The notes under the pieces are model-generated. The model saw only the letters and a list, made by a program, of their open reading frames with translations. It was not told the DNA's origin and did no database searches. From Gymnothorax reevesii (Eukaryota; Chordata; Actinopteri; Anguilliformes; Muraenidae), in NCBI GenBank assembly GCA_029721435.1, contig CM056582.1:35546611-35610610 (forward strand): a stretch of DNA of 64,000 nucleotides. Reading direction: 5' to 3'. A program made the position numbers and the translations under genes. This document shows, piece by piece, positions 1 to 10,085 of the stretch. The stretch's first letter is position 1. Each line of letters begins with the position of its first letter.

Positions 1-363
1 GGGTTTTTGAGGATGGCAGTATGAGCGAAATAAGTACCCTTTTTTAACTTTGCGCGATCAGGAGCACTCTAGGTGAGTCAAAGAAGACCTAAATATAAAC
101 TTGGAAAAACTGCATATTAGGTCCCTTTTAAGTGCAATATACAAAAAAATTTTGGTACTGTATCAAAAAAATGCAACAAGATATCAATGGCTTAATTTTG
201 GGAATAATACCAGCATAATGTCTGAAAAATCCAACTCCATATGATCAATTCGTAAAGATAAAATCACATGCAGAATAAACATTCAATAAGAAAGGCATAT
301 CAGATGCATTCAAATGTCATTCCCTGTAGTCTATTCGATGTGAATGTGTAGAACATTAACATA
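1..363. other. Unannotated AT-rich sequence
   Basis: No open frame with recognisable protein similarity and no clear repeat structure. It forms the left flank of the solo LTR that starts at 369. Confidence 0.4.
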
Positions 364-368
364 ATAGG

Positions 369-692
369 TGTCCTGGTGTTGGCCTGCAGGCCCTTCCCCC
401 TGTTGCATTCTTCGCCTCCACCTTAACGGGCTACAGTTGTGGCTTGTTGGGGTGGAGATGAAGCTCTGTTATTTAAGGGCTGGCTGCACCTCATTTTGGT
501 GCAGCAGTATTCTGGAGCCCTGTCTGTTTCTTGTGTGCTGCTGCTTCCCTCCAGGAATGTTTTACAATTTAAATGTAAGATTTTATTTTTTTACTCAGCC
601 TGTGCGTATGGGTCCCTGGCTCTTCTTTTTGGTACATGGTCCCAGTCCCCGCTGGTTTCTTGTCTTCTGCTGGCGGGGGCAAATCCATGACA
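369..692 (+). mobile_element. Solo LTR of an LTR retrotransposon (family A, copy 1)
   Basis: The 324-bp unit begins TGTCCTGGTG and ends CCATGACA, the TG...CA ends of an LTR. It is flanked by a perfect 5-bp target duplication ATAGG (364-368 and 693-697). A TATA-like box TATTTAAG lies at 470-477, which sets + orientation. A second copy is at 56541-56869. No internal retroviral-type coding sequence is attached, so it is a solo LTR left by LTR-LTR recombination. Short ORFs crossing it are shadows. Confidence 0.85.
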
Positions 693-697
693 ATAGG

Positions 698-904
698 ATT
701 AGAATACTTATAGATCATGCAAGAAGCAGGCCTACCAGTAAATAGATTTTTAGAAATACGCCGCAAAATGTTTGACTCAATTTCTGATCAAATTAAAGTT
801 ACATGTGAGATAAATGCATTCAATGAAATATGTGAATGTACACAAGATGCCTGTCATTTCATATCGTCAACTGCATAAATGTATAGGAGATATTCAAATA
901 CATG
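698..904. other. Spacer between solo LTR and Penelope-like element
   Basis: AT-rich sequence without recognisable features. The 3' end of the adjacent Penelope-like element is near 905. Confidence 0.3.
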
Positions 905-3219
905 TGACTAAAGGAAAGGAGAAAAATCAACTTCATAATTAAGTCCGGGGGATTTAGTGGCCTGTAAAGTAACAATCCAGTAGGTTTCCCGCTGAAGAAG
1001 TTTCTTCAGTCTATCACCACCTCTGATGTAATGAGGGATGACCTTGATGGCCGCAGCCTTAAGAGAAGAGGGACTCCCATGTCCCACCTCATTACAGTGA
1101 ACTTCCATGGGGTATTTTTGGTTATATGTAGGAATAGCAGTCTTGAGTTCTCAAAGTCTATCTTTTATCCTCCGTTTTGTCCTGCTGACATAAAAATGTC
1201 CACATGGGCACTCCAGCCGATACACCACAAATGCAGTGCTGCAGTTGGCAAACTGGTTTATTTTTTATGTTCTCTGTGAAAACACATCCAGGAAGGCATC
1301 TCTTTTACTGATGTTCTCACAATGGCAGCAGTGTCCACAAGGATAAGTACCGATAGGTCTGCAGAGCCAAGATTTCTTTGGGGCCAAGGGGCTGTGGACC
1401 AATTTGTCCTGCAGAGTAGGTCCTCACCTAGAGGCGAAAGAAGGCAGGTTCGGGAACATTTCCTGTAGGGCTGAGTCACCCTGTAGGATATTCCAGTTTT
1501 TTCTGATGATATTACAAATTTGAGAATATCGTAAACTGTAAGTGGTCACAAAGTAAACATTTGCATTTTGAGGTGATTTTTGTTTCTTTTGCAGCAGGCT
1601 CCTTCTGTCCATTAGTTTGACTTTGTTACATAATGTTTTCAGGTGTTTGAATTTATAGCCACGCTGACCCCGGCGCTGCTTCATTTTGCCAGCTTTTAAA
1701 TCAAAGTCTTCATGATCACAAATGCGTCGGTAGCGTTGGAATTGTCCAAATAGAATGTTTTTTATGAGATCTGGCGGGTGACAACTTCCTGCATGTAGGA
1801 TAGTGTCACGATCTATGTCCTTACGAGATGTTGTGGTATCAATCTCCTGAGAGTGATTTTATAATTTTCAAGTCCAAACAGTTAATTTCATTTTTGCTGT
1901 ATTCAAAAGAGAGCACAAGGAAATGCACACAAAGAAATGTGAGCATTTCCTTAAGACTATTGAGATCTCCGTTGTAAAAGAAAATTAAATCATCTATATA
2001 CCTGCCGTAGCAGATTTTGTTTCGAAAGGGATTGGCAGGGCCCAAGACAAACTTCTCCACCCAAAGTCCAAGAAAGAGGCAGGCATAATTTAGTGCGAAA
2101 GTAACCCCCATGGCCGTACCACGGCTTTGTCTGAAAAATTTGTCCTGGAATAGAAGCACATTGTTATTGAGGACCCACTCTATCAGTGACAGTATGAATT
2201 CATTAGGTGGGCATTCATCTCTCCTGCTGTGTTAGAAATGGTTAACTGCCCCCAGGCCCTCTTCATGTTTGATAATACATGATGATGTAATGGTGGAACA
2301 ACAACAATGATATAACATCCATCGTGACCATATATGCATCCCTAATATTTTTTATGTCTTCAATTTTATTGAGGACGTGTGGGGTATCCTAAATGATAGA
2401 AGGTAAAGAGGAGACCAAAGGTTTGCTAAAATGATCTACATATTGGGAAGCAGGCCCTGAAATGGAGTCTATGCCACTGATGATTGGTCGCCCAGGATTT
2501 TTTTGTGAATTTTTCATTAAAAAATCACATTCTTTGTCTGTTATCCAGTAATGTTCAATGCCATTATCCAGTACGTTCCTCAGTTCACATTTCATATGTT
2601 CCATTGGATTAGATAACAAAGGAGGGTTGTATTATGCATTATACAGCTGGCTTTCAGCTTCCTCAATGTATTGGTCTCTTCCCCAGATGACCACAGCTAC
2701 CTTTATCAACTTTTATGATGATTAGGTCATCATTATTGGTGAGCCAACGGAGCGCATCATTTTCCTGCTTGGACAGACTACACCGAGACGTTTGTCTTGG
2801 TGTTTGGGAAAGGGGAGTCTATGTCACTTGACACTTTCCTTGTGAATGCAGTCAGACATGCATTATTGACTGTGGGGCGGAAGACAGACTTGGGTCTGAA
2901 TTCCTTTTTTTTTTATGTTGGGTCTATCACGGGAGCCAGGAGGTTGGGACGTACTTAACGCAGTTATTTGTGGATTGAGATGATACCAGGCTTTTAGATG
3001 CATGCTGCTATAAAATTTAAACAAATCAACCTTTGTCTGAAAATGACTCACATGATTTGTTGGTGCAAAGCTTAAGCCTTTAGCTAGCAACGTCATGCAT
3101 TCTTGAGGTAAAGGGATATCTGATATATTTATCACAGATTCACATCCACACACTGTTAATAAAACAGTTACGAACCAAGGAAAAATACTTGACTGGTAGT
3201 TTCTGGTTACTGATGGCAA
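905..3219 (-). pseudogene. Penelope-like retroelement (RT + GIY-YIG endonuclease), decayed
   Basis: Minus-strand fragments occur in the order expected for a Penelope-like element. At 3219-2863 is the N-terminal region, with a VINISDIPLP...LLAKGLSF block. At 2619-2389 is a segment ending in GRPIISGIDS and LPS. At 2159-1839 is the RT core, with GTAMGVTFA and the catalytic RYIDDLIFF. At 1684-1424 is the connector, with FVTTYS and a WNIL block. At about 1250-908 is a GIY-YIG-type nuclease, with ECPCGHFYVSRT and a C-terminal RGGDR...QRETYWI...GLN block. These domains characterise PLEs, whose RT is fused to a GIY-YIG nuclease and uses target-primed reverse transcription. Frames change several times and a stop lies inside the nuclease, so this copy is dead. 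Family assignment is firm; the exact ends are not. Confidence 0.85.
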
Positions 3220-4254
3220 TCTACTGGAATAAACTGGAAGCCAGTTTTATACAGCGGTTGTTTGTAATGCTCGCCAGGAGAGTAGATACCTGGTTAACCA
3301 GCTAATTGACGTTACGTGAGTCAAACAATTTAACTATGCTCCTGAGAAGCACACGCATCCATTGCCCAAGACATATCACTGTTTCAAGATCTGGGCATTG
3401 CTGGCGCGAACATATGATTACAAGTGATAATACAGTCCAATAAAAACGGAATTCGGCGAGCTACGGATTTCGCACATATTTCTTTGTAGCAGCACGATGC
3501 TAGCTGGCAACATAATGCTTGTTGACGTCAACGCTGCTTCCACGTGTGCTTGTTTATATTGACGTCACTACTGTGTGATTATTCAATAGAGATTCCTCCA
3601 TTACTAGCTGACTGGGGAAAAAAGATTTGCTTCTGGGTCAGGTCAGAGCAAGCTCTATTAAAAGAATTTTGTTTCCTGACTTTTGTTTTGTAATCATTTA
3701 ATAGACAACTCATTTTTCAATTTCCAATTTCCAAACAAAAATCAGGAGACAGCTCGTTTTTTGTTTGTTTGCCCACATCCAAAAAAAACCGGAAAACAAA
3801 AAGAAAAACGAATGGCCAAATTTAACACGGACCCAAGTACCACATCAAAACATCAGCAATTATTTTCAAGCCATGTGCCTGTGATTCAGGGTCCGGATCG
3901 TGGCAGATTCCATAATTATTTACGCTCATCAGCGAAAAGGAGCAGTTTCTGCTTCCCTTTGGGCACAACTATGGAAAAGTAAAAAGTTTATCCATTTCAT
4001 AAAGGAAAAATGGGGTGATGGGCAGGGAGAAAATTCCTTCCTTTCAAAGTGGAAGTCCAAACAAAAATGTTTTTAAAAGGGTATACTCCATTAATTGTTG
4101 GACAGAGTTGAGTAAATCTTACTCCACCCTAGCCAAATGAAGAGGTCAGAAAAACATGGTCTTTATTCAGTTTCAAAGAGGGAAGCTCCTTCAATAAATG
4201 CGCACTGGTACATCTCCTTCAGGACAGCCGTGGCATAACCCAGAGAGAACGAGA
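3220..4254. other. Unannotated interval
   Basis: I see no supportable gene. The 99-codon frame at 3683-3982 has low-complexity Lys/Ser/Phe composition and no family signature. The sequence is AT-rich and probably ancient repeat or host intergenic DNA. Confidence 0.35.
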
Positions 4255-4445
4255 CACGAGCTGTATTCGAAATCGCCCCCTATCACTGATGTAGTGCACT
4301 ATATAGTGTTTCTGTCATTTTGTAGTGTTGTTCGAGTTCTTTTCATCCACTATGTACTGGACTATAAAATATCCATAATGCACAGTGGAATCGAGTGAGC
4401 AAGCAATGTACACTACATTGTTGTGCCATATACCATAATGCACTG
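4255..4445 (+). repeat. MITE-like interspersed repeat (GTAGTGCACTATATAGTG family), copy 1
   Basis: Contains the phrase GAAATC...TGTAGTGCACTATATA followed by further CACTA/TAGTG palindromes. The same phrase occurs at about 20262-20345, on the other side of the Gmr1-like element. The palindromic make-up suggests a small non-autonomous DNA element. Ends and target duplications were not resolved. Confidence 0.45.
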
Positions 4446-5148
4446 CGGAAGCGTTTTTCCACAGAAGAAGAATGTGAAGAGTGAGGTGGCTCCGCCCTCC
4501 AGAAATCCATTCTGAAATGTTCCGGGAAAGCTGCTTTCACACTGGATGAAAAACGAATTTTTCGCACGACAGATTGCATTTAAAGTCAATGCAAAGATGC
4601 CTAACGCAAGTATTCGCGTCTTTACATTGACTTTGAATGTAATCTGTAAAACCAAAAATTGGTTTTGTGTCCTGTATCAAAGCGACATTAGGATGTGAAA
4701 TACATTGGCATGCTAGCTATAAGATTATAGTTATCAATGTCTCTTTATCTTGCTAGCTAGCTAGCCAAATAGCTCGCTCGCGAGTATTCCATGGTGAGCG
4801 AACTGTAGCCTTTTTAGCTCGCTTGCCAGTTGGCCATGTAGCTAAATACATTGGCGTGCTAGTTATGACACACAGTTCGATATCACTTTGGCTTCTTAGC
4901 TCTACTATTGCTAGCTAGGTAGCCAACTAGCTCTCTAGCGAGTAAGACTCAAGCTATAGCCTTATTTCTTCGGCGTAATCATGACCCAAATTTGACGTGC
5001 ATTAAGGGATGAAAGTCATGTTGGGGGGGACCAGAATTTCAGAACAGCGACGCATTGGCGGTACGGAAAAAATATCGCGTCCGGTTTGTTTGCAAGATGC
5101 TTAGCACGTCCGCTTTCATCACAGAAATATCCAGCGCATTTGCTGACG
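4446..5148. other. Unannotated interval rich in GCTAGC words
   Basis: Repeated GCTAGCTAG-type words occur at 4740-4930, with no coding signal. It is the left flank of the Gmr1-like insertion; the four bases at 5149-5152 (CAAT) are that element's target duplication. Confidence 0.35.
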
Positions 5149-5152
5149 CAAT

Positions 5153-5491
5153 TGTAATGTGGAAAGAGGCCACTAGATGGCAGTACTGACCTTTTTTTGT
5201 TAAGCCTAGTCTGGAGCTAGGTTTGGGCATGTCCAGGGCATGTCTGAGATGGAAACTCCCAGAGAATAAAAAAAGGTGTGAGGGGGCTGCAAAAGAGCAT
5301 ATAAGGAGAGAAATTGCGGGAGTAAAGTAGTAGGAGAAATTGCAAGGAGAAGGATACATATTATCAATCTTGGTCAGTAGAGTTGACTGTAGGTTAGTGT
5401 TAGTCTTTGTTTGATAAAAATCTGTTTGAGCTTTGAAATTTTGTCTGTCATCCGTTGCTGTCTAATGTCATAACAAATTGGGGCCATAACA
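5153..5491 (+). repeat. 5' LTR of the Gmr1-like element
   Basis: A 339-bp LTR with TGTAATGTGG...CCATAACA ends. A TATA-like CATATAAGG lies at 5299-5307 and a GATAAA stands where the 3' LTR has AATAAA. It lacks about 142 bp present in the 3' LTR (19972-20113). Confidence 0.9.
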
Positions 5492-5494
5492 AAT

Positions 5495-5514
5495 TGGGGG
5501 CTCAAGTCCGGGAT
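5495..5514 (+). other. Primer-binding site of the Gmr1-like element
   Basis: Three bases after the 5' LTR is TGGGGGCTC-AA-GTCCGGGAT. Without the two extra A residues it matches the complement of the 3' end of vertebrate tRNA-Pro, the usual TGGGGGCTCGTCCGGGAT primer site. The insertion may reflect decay or a different tRNA. Confidence 0.6.
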
Positions 5515-5612
5515 AGACCATTGTGTGAGTTATTTATTGAAAATCTAACATTTCAATTTGAAAAATTGTTTTTTTTAAATTTTCATATATATATATTGAC
5601 AGATCAACAGCA

Positions 5613-6775
5613 ATGGATGATTTCTTGGCATCACCAACCGTAGAGGTTTTGAAGTCTTTAAAAAAGATAGAACTGCTAGAAATTTGCAGACATTTAGAGC
5701 TGACAGAGGTAAAACCAGCCATGCAAAAAGCAAGACTGGCTGGAGAGATTGTTGAATACTACATTGATGAAAATGTGTTTGCACCAGGAGATCTGGAACA
5801 GTTTCCAGTGGAAAATCCAAATGTATAAATTGAACTTAAATTAAAACTGCTAGAGATTGAAAGGGAGGAAAGAGAAAAACAAAGAGAATTTGAGTTAGAA
5901 AAATTAGCAAGAGAGAGAGAGAAAGAGGAAAGAGCAGAAAGAGAGAGACAGACAGAGAGATTTTGAATTAGAGAAGTTAGATAGAGAAGAAAGACTCTAA
6001 ATGGAGCCACTAAAAATTTAAATTGAAACTAAAAATAAATTTTGTGCTAGCCAGGAGGTAAAACTGGTGCCTCCATTCCTGGAGAAGGACGATGGTAACT
6101 ATTTCCAGTGCTTTGAAAAGGTAGCTAAAAGTTGTCAGTGGCCAAAGGAACACTGGCCTCTGATGTTGCAAACTGTCCTTAAGGGTAAAGCTCAACAAGC
6201 CTATTCGGCTTTGTCTGCAGATGATTCCTCTGATTATGAGGTTGTCAAAAAGGTTACTTTGTGAGCTTATGAGTTGGTTCCAAAGGCCTACCGACAGAAA
6301 TTCAGAGGTCTGAAGAAATCTGACAATCAGACTTATGTGGAATTTGCTAACGAGAAGAAGGTTTGCTTTGAGCGCTGGTGTACTTCTATGGAGGTCAAGG
6401 ATGATTTCAAGTCACTGAAAGAGATGGTGTCAGAATTCAAAAACTGTGTTAAGGATGATATTAAGACCTACCCTCATGAGAAGCAAGCACTGAATTTGCA
6501 ATCAGCTGCCAAGTTTGCAGACAAATATGTTCTCACACATAATTTCAGTCCAGCAGTAACAATAGATGGTTCCAATTTCAGAAAAAAGGTAATGGTGATA
6601 CCCAAGATTCCTCACCCAAAACCAAAGACAAATCTGTTGATGGTGCTCAGAAATCCAGTCACAGGTCTGATCAAAGTGTGAAAGCTGACAGTGACAAAAG
6701 TGGTCTAGTTTGCAATTATTGCAAGAAATCTGGTCATGTCACAACTAACTGTTGGTTCCTTACAGCTAAGAAAGA
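5613..6775 (+). pseudogene. Gmr1-like gag
   Basis: The start at 5613 opens MDDFLASPTVEVL, followed by a helical segment and a Glu/Arg-rich coiled-coil stretch (about 5830-5990) broken by stops. A capsid-like region at 6067-6681 resembles the SCAN-like capsid fold of gypsy and zinc-finger proteins (QWPKEHWPLMLQ, then a QALNLQSAAKFADKYV block). A CCHC zinc knuckle, CNYCKKSGHVTTNCW, follows at about 6711-6755 for RNA packaging. Stops at about 5826 and 6262 and a frame change near 6680 interrupt what should be one frame. The product would form the retrotransposon particle. Gag identity rests on position, the capsid-like region and the zinc knuckle. Confidence 0.8.
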
Positions 6776-7352
6776 AAAAGAAAAGGATACTAAACCAAAT
6801 GCCATTGTTAAAACACGGTTAGAAACCCCTGTAGTAGATGACCAATCGGCTAAATTGCCTGCTTCTTGTGGGGCTAAAAAGCCTGATATTGCTGACTTTG
6901 TGAGGGAGGAATTTCTTCCATTTGTGTCAGAGGGATTTGTGGCTCTGAATGAGCATTCTCCTCCTGTCCCCATATATATCATGAGGAATACCGGAGCTTT
7001 TCAGTCACTTTTGTTGATGGACTCCTTGGAGTTACGTGATGAGACCACTTCTGGGGATTTCATTCTTGTACAAGGTATTGAAGGGAGGACTGTATCTGTA
7101 CCCCTGTGCTCTATATTCTTGAAGTCAGATTTAGTTACAGGACAGGTAAAGGTGGGACTTATGTCAAGTCTACCTATCAAGGGTGTTTCTCTGTTGCTGG
7201 GCAATGACCTGGCTGGGGGCAATGTAGTTCATCTTACTTCTCAGCCGAGCACCGAAGATGGCGATGAAGACCCATCTCTGTATTCTTCCTGTGCAGTGAC
7301 CCGTGCTATGGCCAAGAAGGCTCAAGAAGAAGATGTTGTGGTGCCGTCCAGC
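6776..7352 (+). pseudogene. Gmr1-like protease region, cut by the hAT insertion
   Basis: Continues the zinc-knuckle frame. The retropepsin motif is expected to be DTGA and reads NTGAFQSLLL at about 6988-7017, so the catalytic Asp is Asn. It is followed by the flap region and LLLGNDLAGG, the usual ILG-type end of the domain. The frame runs into the hAT at 7353. After removing the hAT and one copy of its 8-bp duplication, the frame continues open at 16357, so the hAT entered an uninterrupted reading frame here. Confidence 0.75.
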
Positions 7353-7660
7353 CAGAGATGGGGACTCGAGTTTGCGACTTGGACTCGAGTCGCACTTAAG
7401 TCACACGCACGGAGACTTCAGACTTGACTTGGACTCGTGCTCCAAAGACTTCAGACTCGACTCGGACTCGTGTTTTGGGACTCGTGAACAATCATTATTT
7501 TTTCTTTTTTCCTTTTTTTCGGAGGGGGGCGTATTAACATTGGGGAAACTCTGAAACGTCTGCCGAGCTTAATGTCATTCCTTCCCTTTTTATATGGTAA
7601 CCATATCACACATCGGATGCGCGCCTCGCGGCCCCACGCACAAGCAACTCGGATGACACT

Positions 7661-7842
7661 ATGGCGACCGACACACCTGCAGCTGCTGCTGTACCCTTTG
7701 GAATTACGTTTGGTTATACAATTTTCTCACAATACGGCACCAACAAAAGAAGCTCTGACTGCAAAGTCTGCAGTACCAAGATTAAGGACGCTGGATCAAT
7801 TACATCCAATTTTAGCACGCACCTGAAAACTCACCTGGATAG
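7661..7842 (+). pseudogene. hAT transposase 5' exon with BED zinc finger
   Basis: The frame starts at ATG 7661 (MATDTPAAAA...). It has a BED-type finger: CKVCSTKIK, then SNFSTHLKTHL, i.e. C-x2-C...H-x4-H spacing. BED fingers bind DNA at the N terminus of hAT transposases. The frame runs into AG|GTCAGT at 7842/7843, a good splice donor, so this is probably exon 1. I found no DDE or hATC-dimerisation coding sequence in the rest of the element (7843-8646, 15412-16348). The copy is therefore non-autonomous, either deleted for its catalytic exons or only ever carrying this exon. Confidence 0.7.
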
Positions 7843-8640
7843 GTCAGTCACATTAACGCCTATGGACGGTTAGCAAACATGTTTAGCTCAGCGTCAGCTA
7901 TGTTTAACTTAGCTTGCCACCAGCTTTGTAACTGAATATTTGAATAGATAAGTGAATGTTAGTTTGCTTGTCACACTTGTTTGCATGGAGTGACGCTAAC
8001 ACGACATTAAAAAAAAAAAAGTTCGGCAGCGTTATTCATCTACATTCCGTTGCCACCATCTGCTGGCTAACGTTAAAGGGATATTTCAACATGTTGGCAA
8101 ATTGGCCTATTGCCATAATTCGTATAGTCATATGAATAGGTAACTTACATTAGACGTGAGACGTGAGCTGCTTCGCGAACATAATGAAAATGAACTGTAC
8201 AGGTCCCTCGCTCTTTCAAAACTCATCAAATACGCAATCAAGCAGCTCCAAAACGCTCACGTGCACCACTTGTGACCTGCACTTTCACCACGCTAGGAAA
8301 TAATAATGCATTTTTTTAATAATGTAATTTATAATATAATGTATTTATATTTATATTTCGTAAAATAACGACAAATGAAGCAAATACTCGGAACTACTAC
8401 CTGATTCGGAACAAAGTTCTGTTTTGAGTTCCGGAGTAGCTGCAGTAAACGTACGCTTTTGAAATCACTCCGCCCAGCCGGTATGTCTGGAATGTAGTTC
8501 CGGTTCTGTATTTGCCTTAACTCTGTCTCGTAATTGTACATAATTATTGTATAGCGCGGTGAATGCGCATTCTGTTGCCTAATACTTTTCTAGGTCTTAC
8601 AGTAGGCCACTGGAAGACACCTACAAGCCTGTTAATGTTT
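7843..8640. other. Internal non-coding part of the hAT
   Basis: AT-rich, with no transposase similarity seen. It contains no obvious second element before the chromovirus target duplication at 8641. Confidence 0.4.
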
Positions 8641-8646
8641 ATCCAG

Positions 8647-9646
8647 TGATAAGGAATCAGGTAGACACCAGATGCGGGGAGATGGGAATGAGGATTTATT
8701 AAACAAAAAACAAAACAGGCACGAGGGCCAACGAAAAACTTGGCCCAAAGGGTTGCAAAAAACAAACTAAAGTATGCTGCACAGAGCTATAAACAATAAA
8801 TGCAAAAAGGCAAAAAACAAAAAGGCACTGGAAACTCCAGGCAAGATACTCAAGAAAAATAAATAACAATACTAAATATATATATATACACAAGACGAGA
8901 GGCTAGGACAAATACTAGGGAACTTGACAAGAACTTGGCTAAACAAGACGCGACTAGAAACAAACTTGAGACACTGTCTGCCAGCCAACTTCCACCGCAA
9001 CCAGATAAAGGCTTGGTAATCATGACACAAGGGGTAACACCTGGAGAGAGAGAAACAAGAGGCATGGCAAGATCAAGACATGGACAGAGATTGGATGACA
9101 TGACCTGCTCATTAAGAGAATGAGCGTGCTCAGCTTAAGTACCAATTAAGTATGCAGCCTGGAAGCAAGCATGAATGTTCTGAACAGAAAAGCACAGCAA
9201 GATCTTGAAATAGCAAAGCAGGAATCATGACAATAAACTCCCTGTCTAAATTAGTAATATTAGTAATGTGCCTGTCTAAGAATTACACCAACCCAGTGAG
9301 TGTTAGTAAATGTTAGTAACTTAAAAACAGTTAATTGCCAATTAAGCTTAGAGAGGCCCGAATCCAGCACAGCATGGAAGGAAGAGGGAAATACCAAAGC
9401 CAACCAGAGCTCTGAAATGTGCAACAACGAAGGCACGGGGCGGAACGCAGACAAGCGGTGGAGTGGCATGGCAGACCTGGCAAAAACAAAAACATGGAAA
9501 AGTAAAAACATGGACATGGAACATGAATAATCCTGAAACAAGAAACTGTTAAAACTATGACATGAAACATGAACTATGGAACATGAAACTATGAAACTGT
9601 TAAAACCATAAGCAATACTGTTCTGGCCAAAGGCCAGAACACAACA
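8647..9646 (-). repeat. 3' LTR of the chromovirus
   Basis: 1000 bp. Read on the minus strand it starts TGTTGTGTTCTGG and ends TTCCTTATCA. It is preceded on that strand by a purine tract (minus AAGGGGGGGGTAC, plus 9647-9659) that acts as the polypurine tract. Confidence 0.92.
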
Positions 9647-9848
9647 GTACCCCCCCCTTACAAAAGCGGCACCTGACGCGGACAAAAAACACCAATAACT
9701 AAAATACATGAAGCCGCACAAAACTAAATACAGATCCCACAAGACAAATAACTAAGTAAATACTAAAGACAAAAACCCTATGACACAAAACACCTAACCA
9801 AGAAACAGTACAACAAGAAACACAAAACAAGATTACTTGGGGTCTCCA

Positions 9849-10085
9849 GCAAGCTGGGGCTAAGGCTTGGGCTATGGCAATGGCTTGGAACTATGGCTAT
9901 GGCTTGGCTTGAGGTTAGAAGCTATGGCTATGGGCTATGGGCTATGGGCTATGGGGTTGGGGCTGTGGCTATGGCTTAGGACTGTGGCTTGGGCTTGGGG
10001 CTATGGGGTTGGGGCTGTGGCTTGGGACTGTGGCTATGGCTTGGCTTGGCTTGGAGCTGTGGCTTGGAACTATGGCTTGGGGTGT
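9849..10085. repeat. GGCTATGG/GGCTTGG minisatellite in the chromovirus 3' region
   Basis: About 235 bp of short imperfect tandem units (GGCTATGG, GGCTTGG, GGGCTATG), between the end of gag-pol and the 3' LTR. It overlaps the last few codons of the polyprotein. The frame of 76 codons through it is repeat-encoded, not a gene. Confidence 0.85.

Noticed and set aside
3683..3982. 99-codon frame with a Lys-rich centre.
   Set aside because: Low complexity, no family signature, no splice or promoter support.
9260..9742. 160-codon minus-strand frame in the chromovirus 3' LTR, partly repeated in the 5' LTR.
   Set aside because: It lies in LTR sequence and ends inside the internal region with no domain. 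Duplication reflects the LTRs, not a gene pair.
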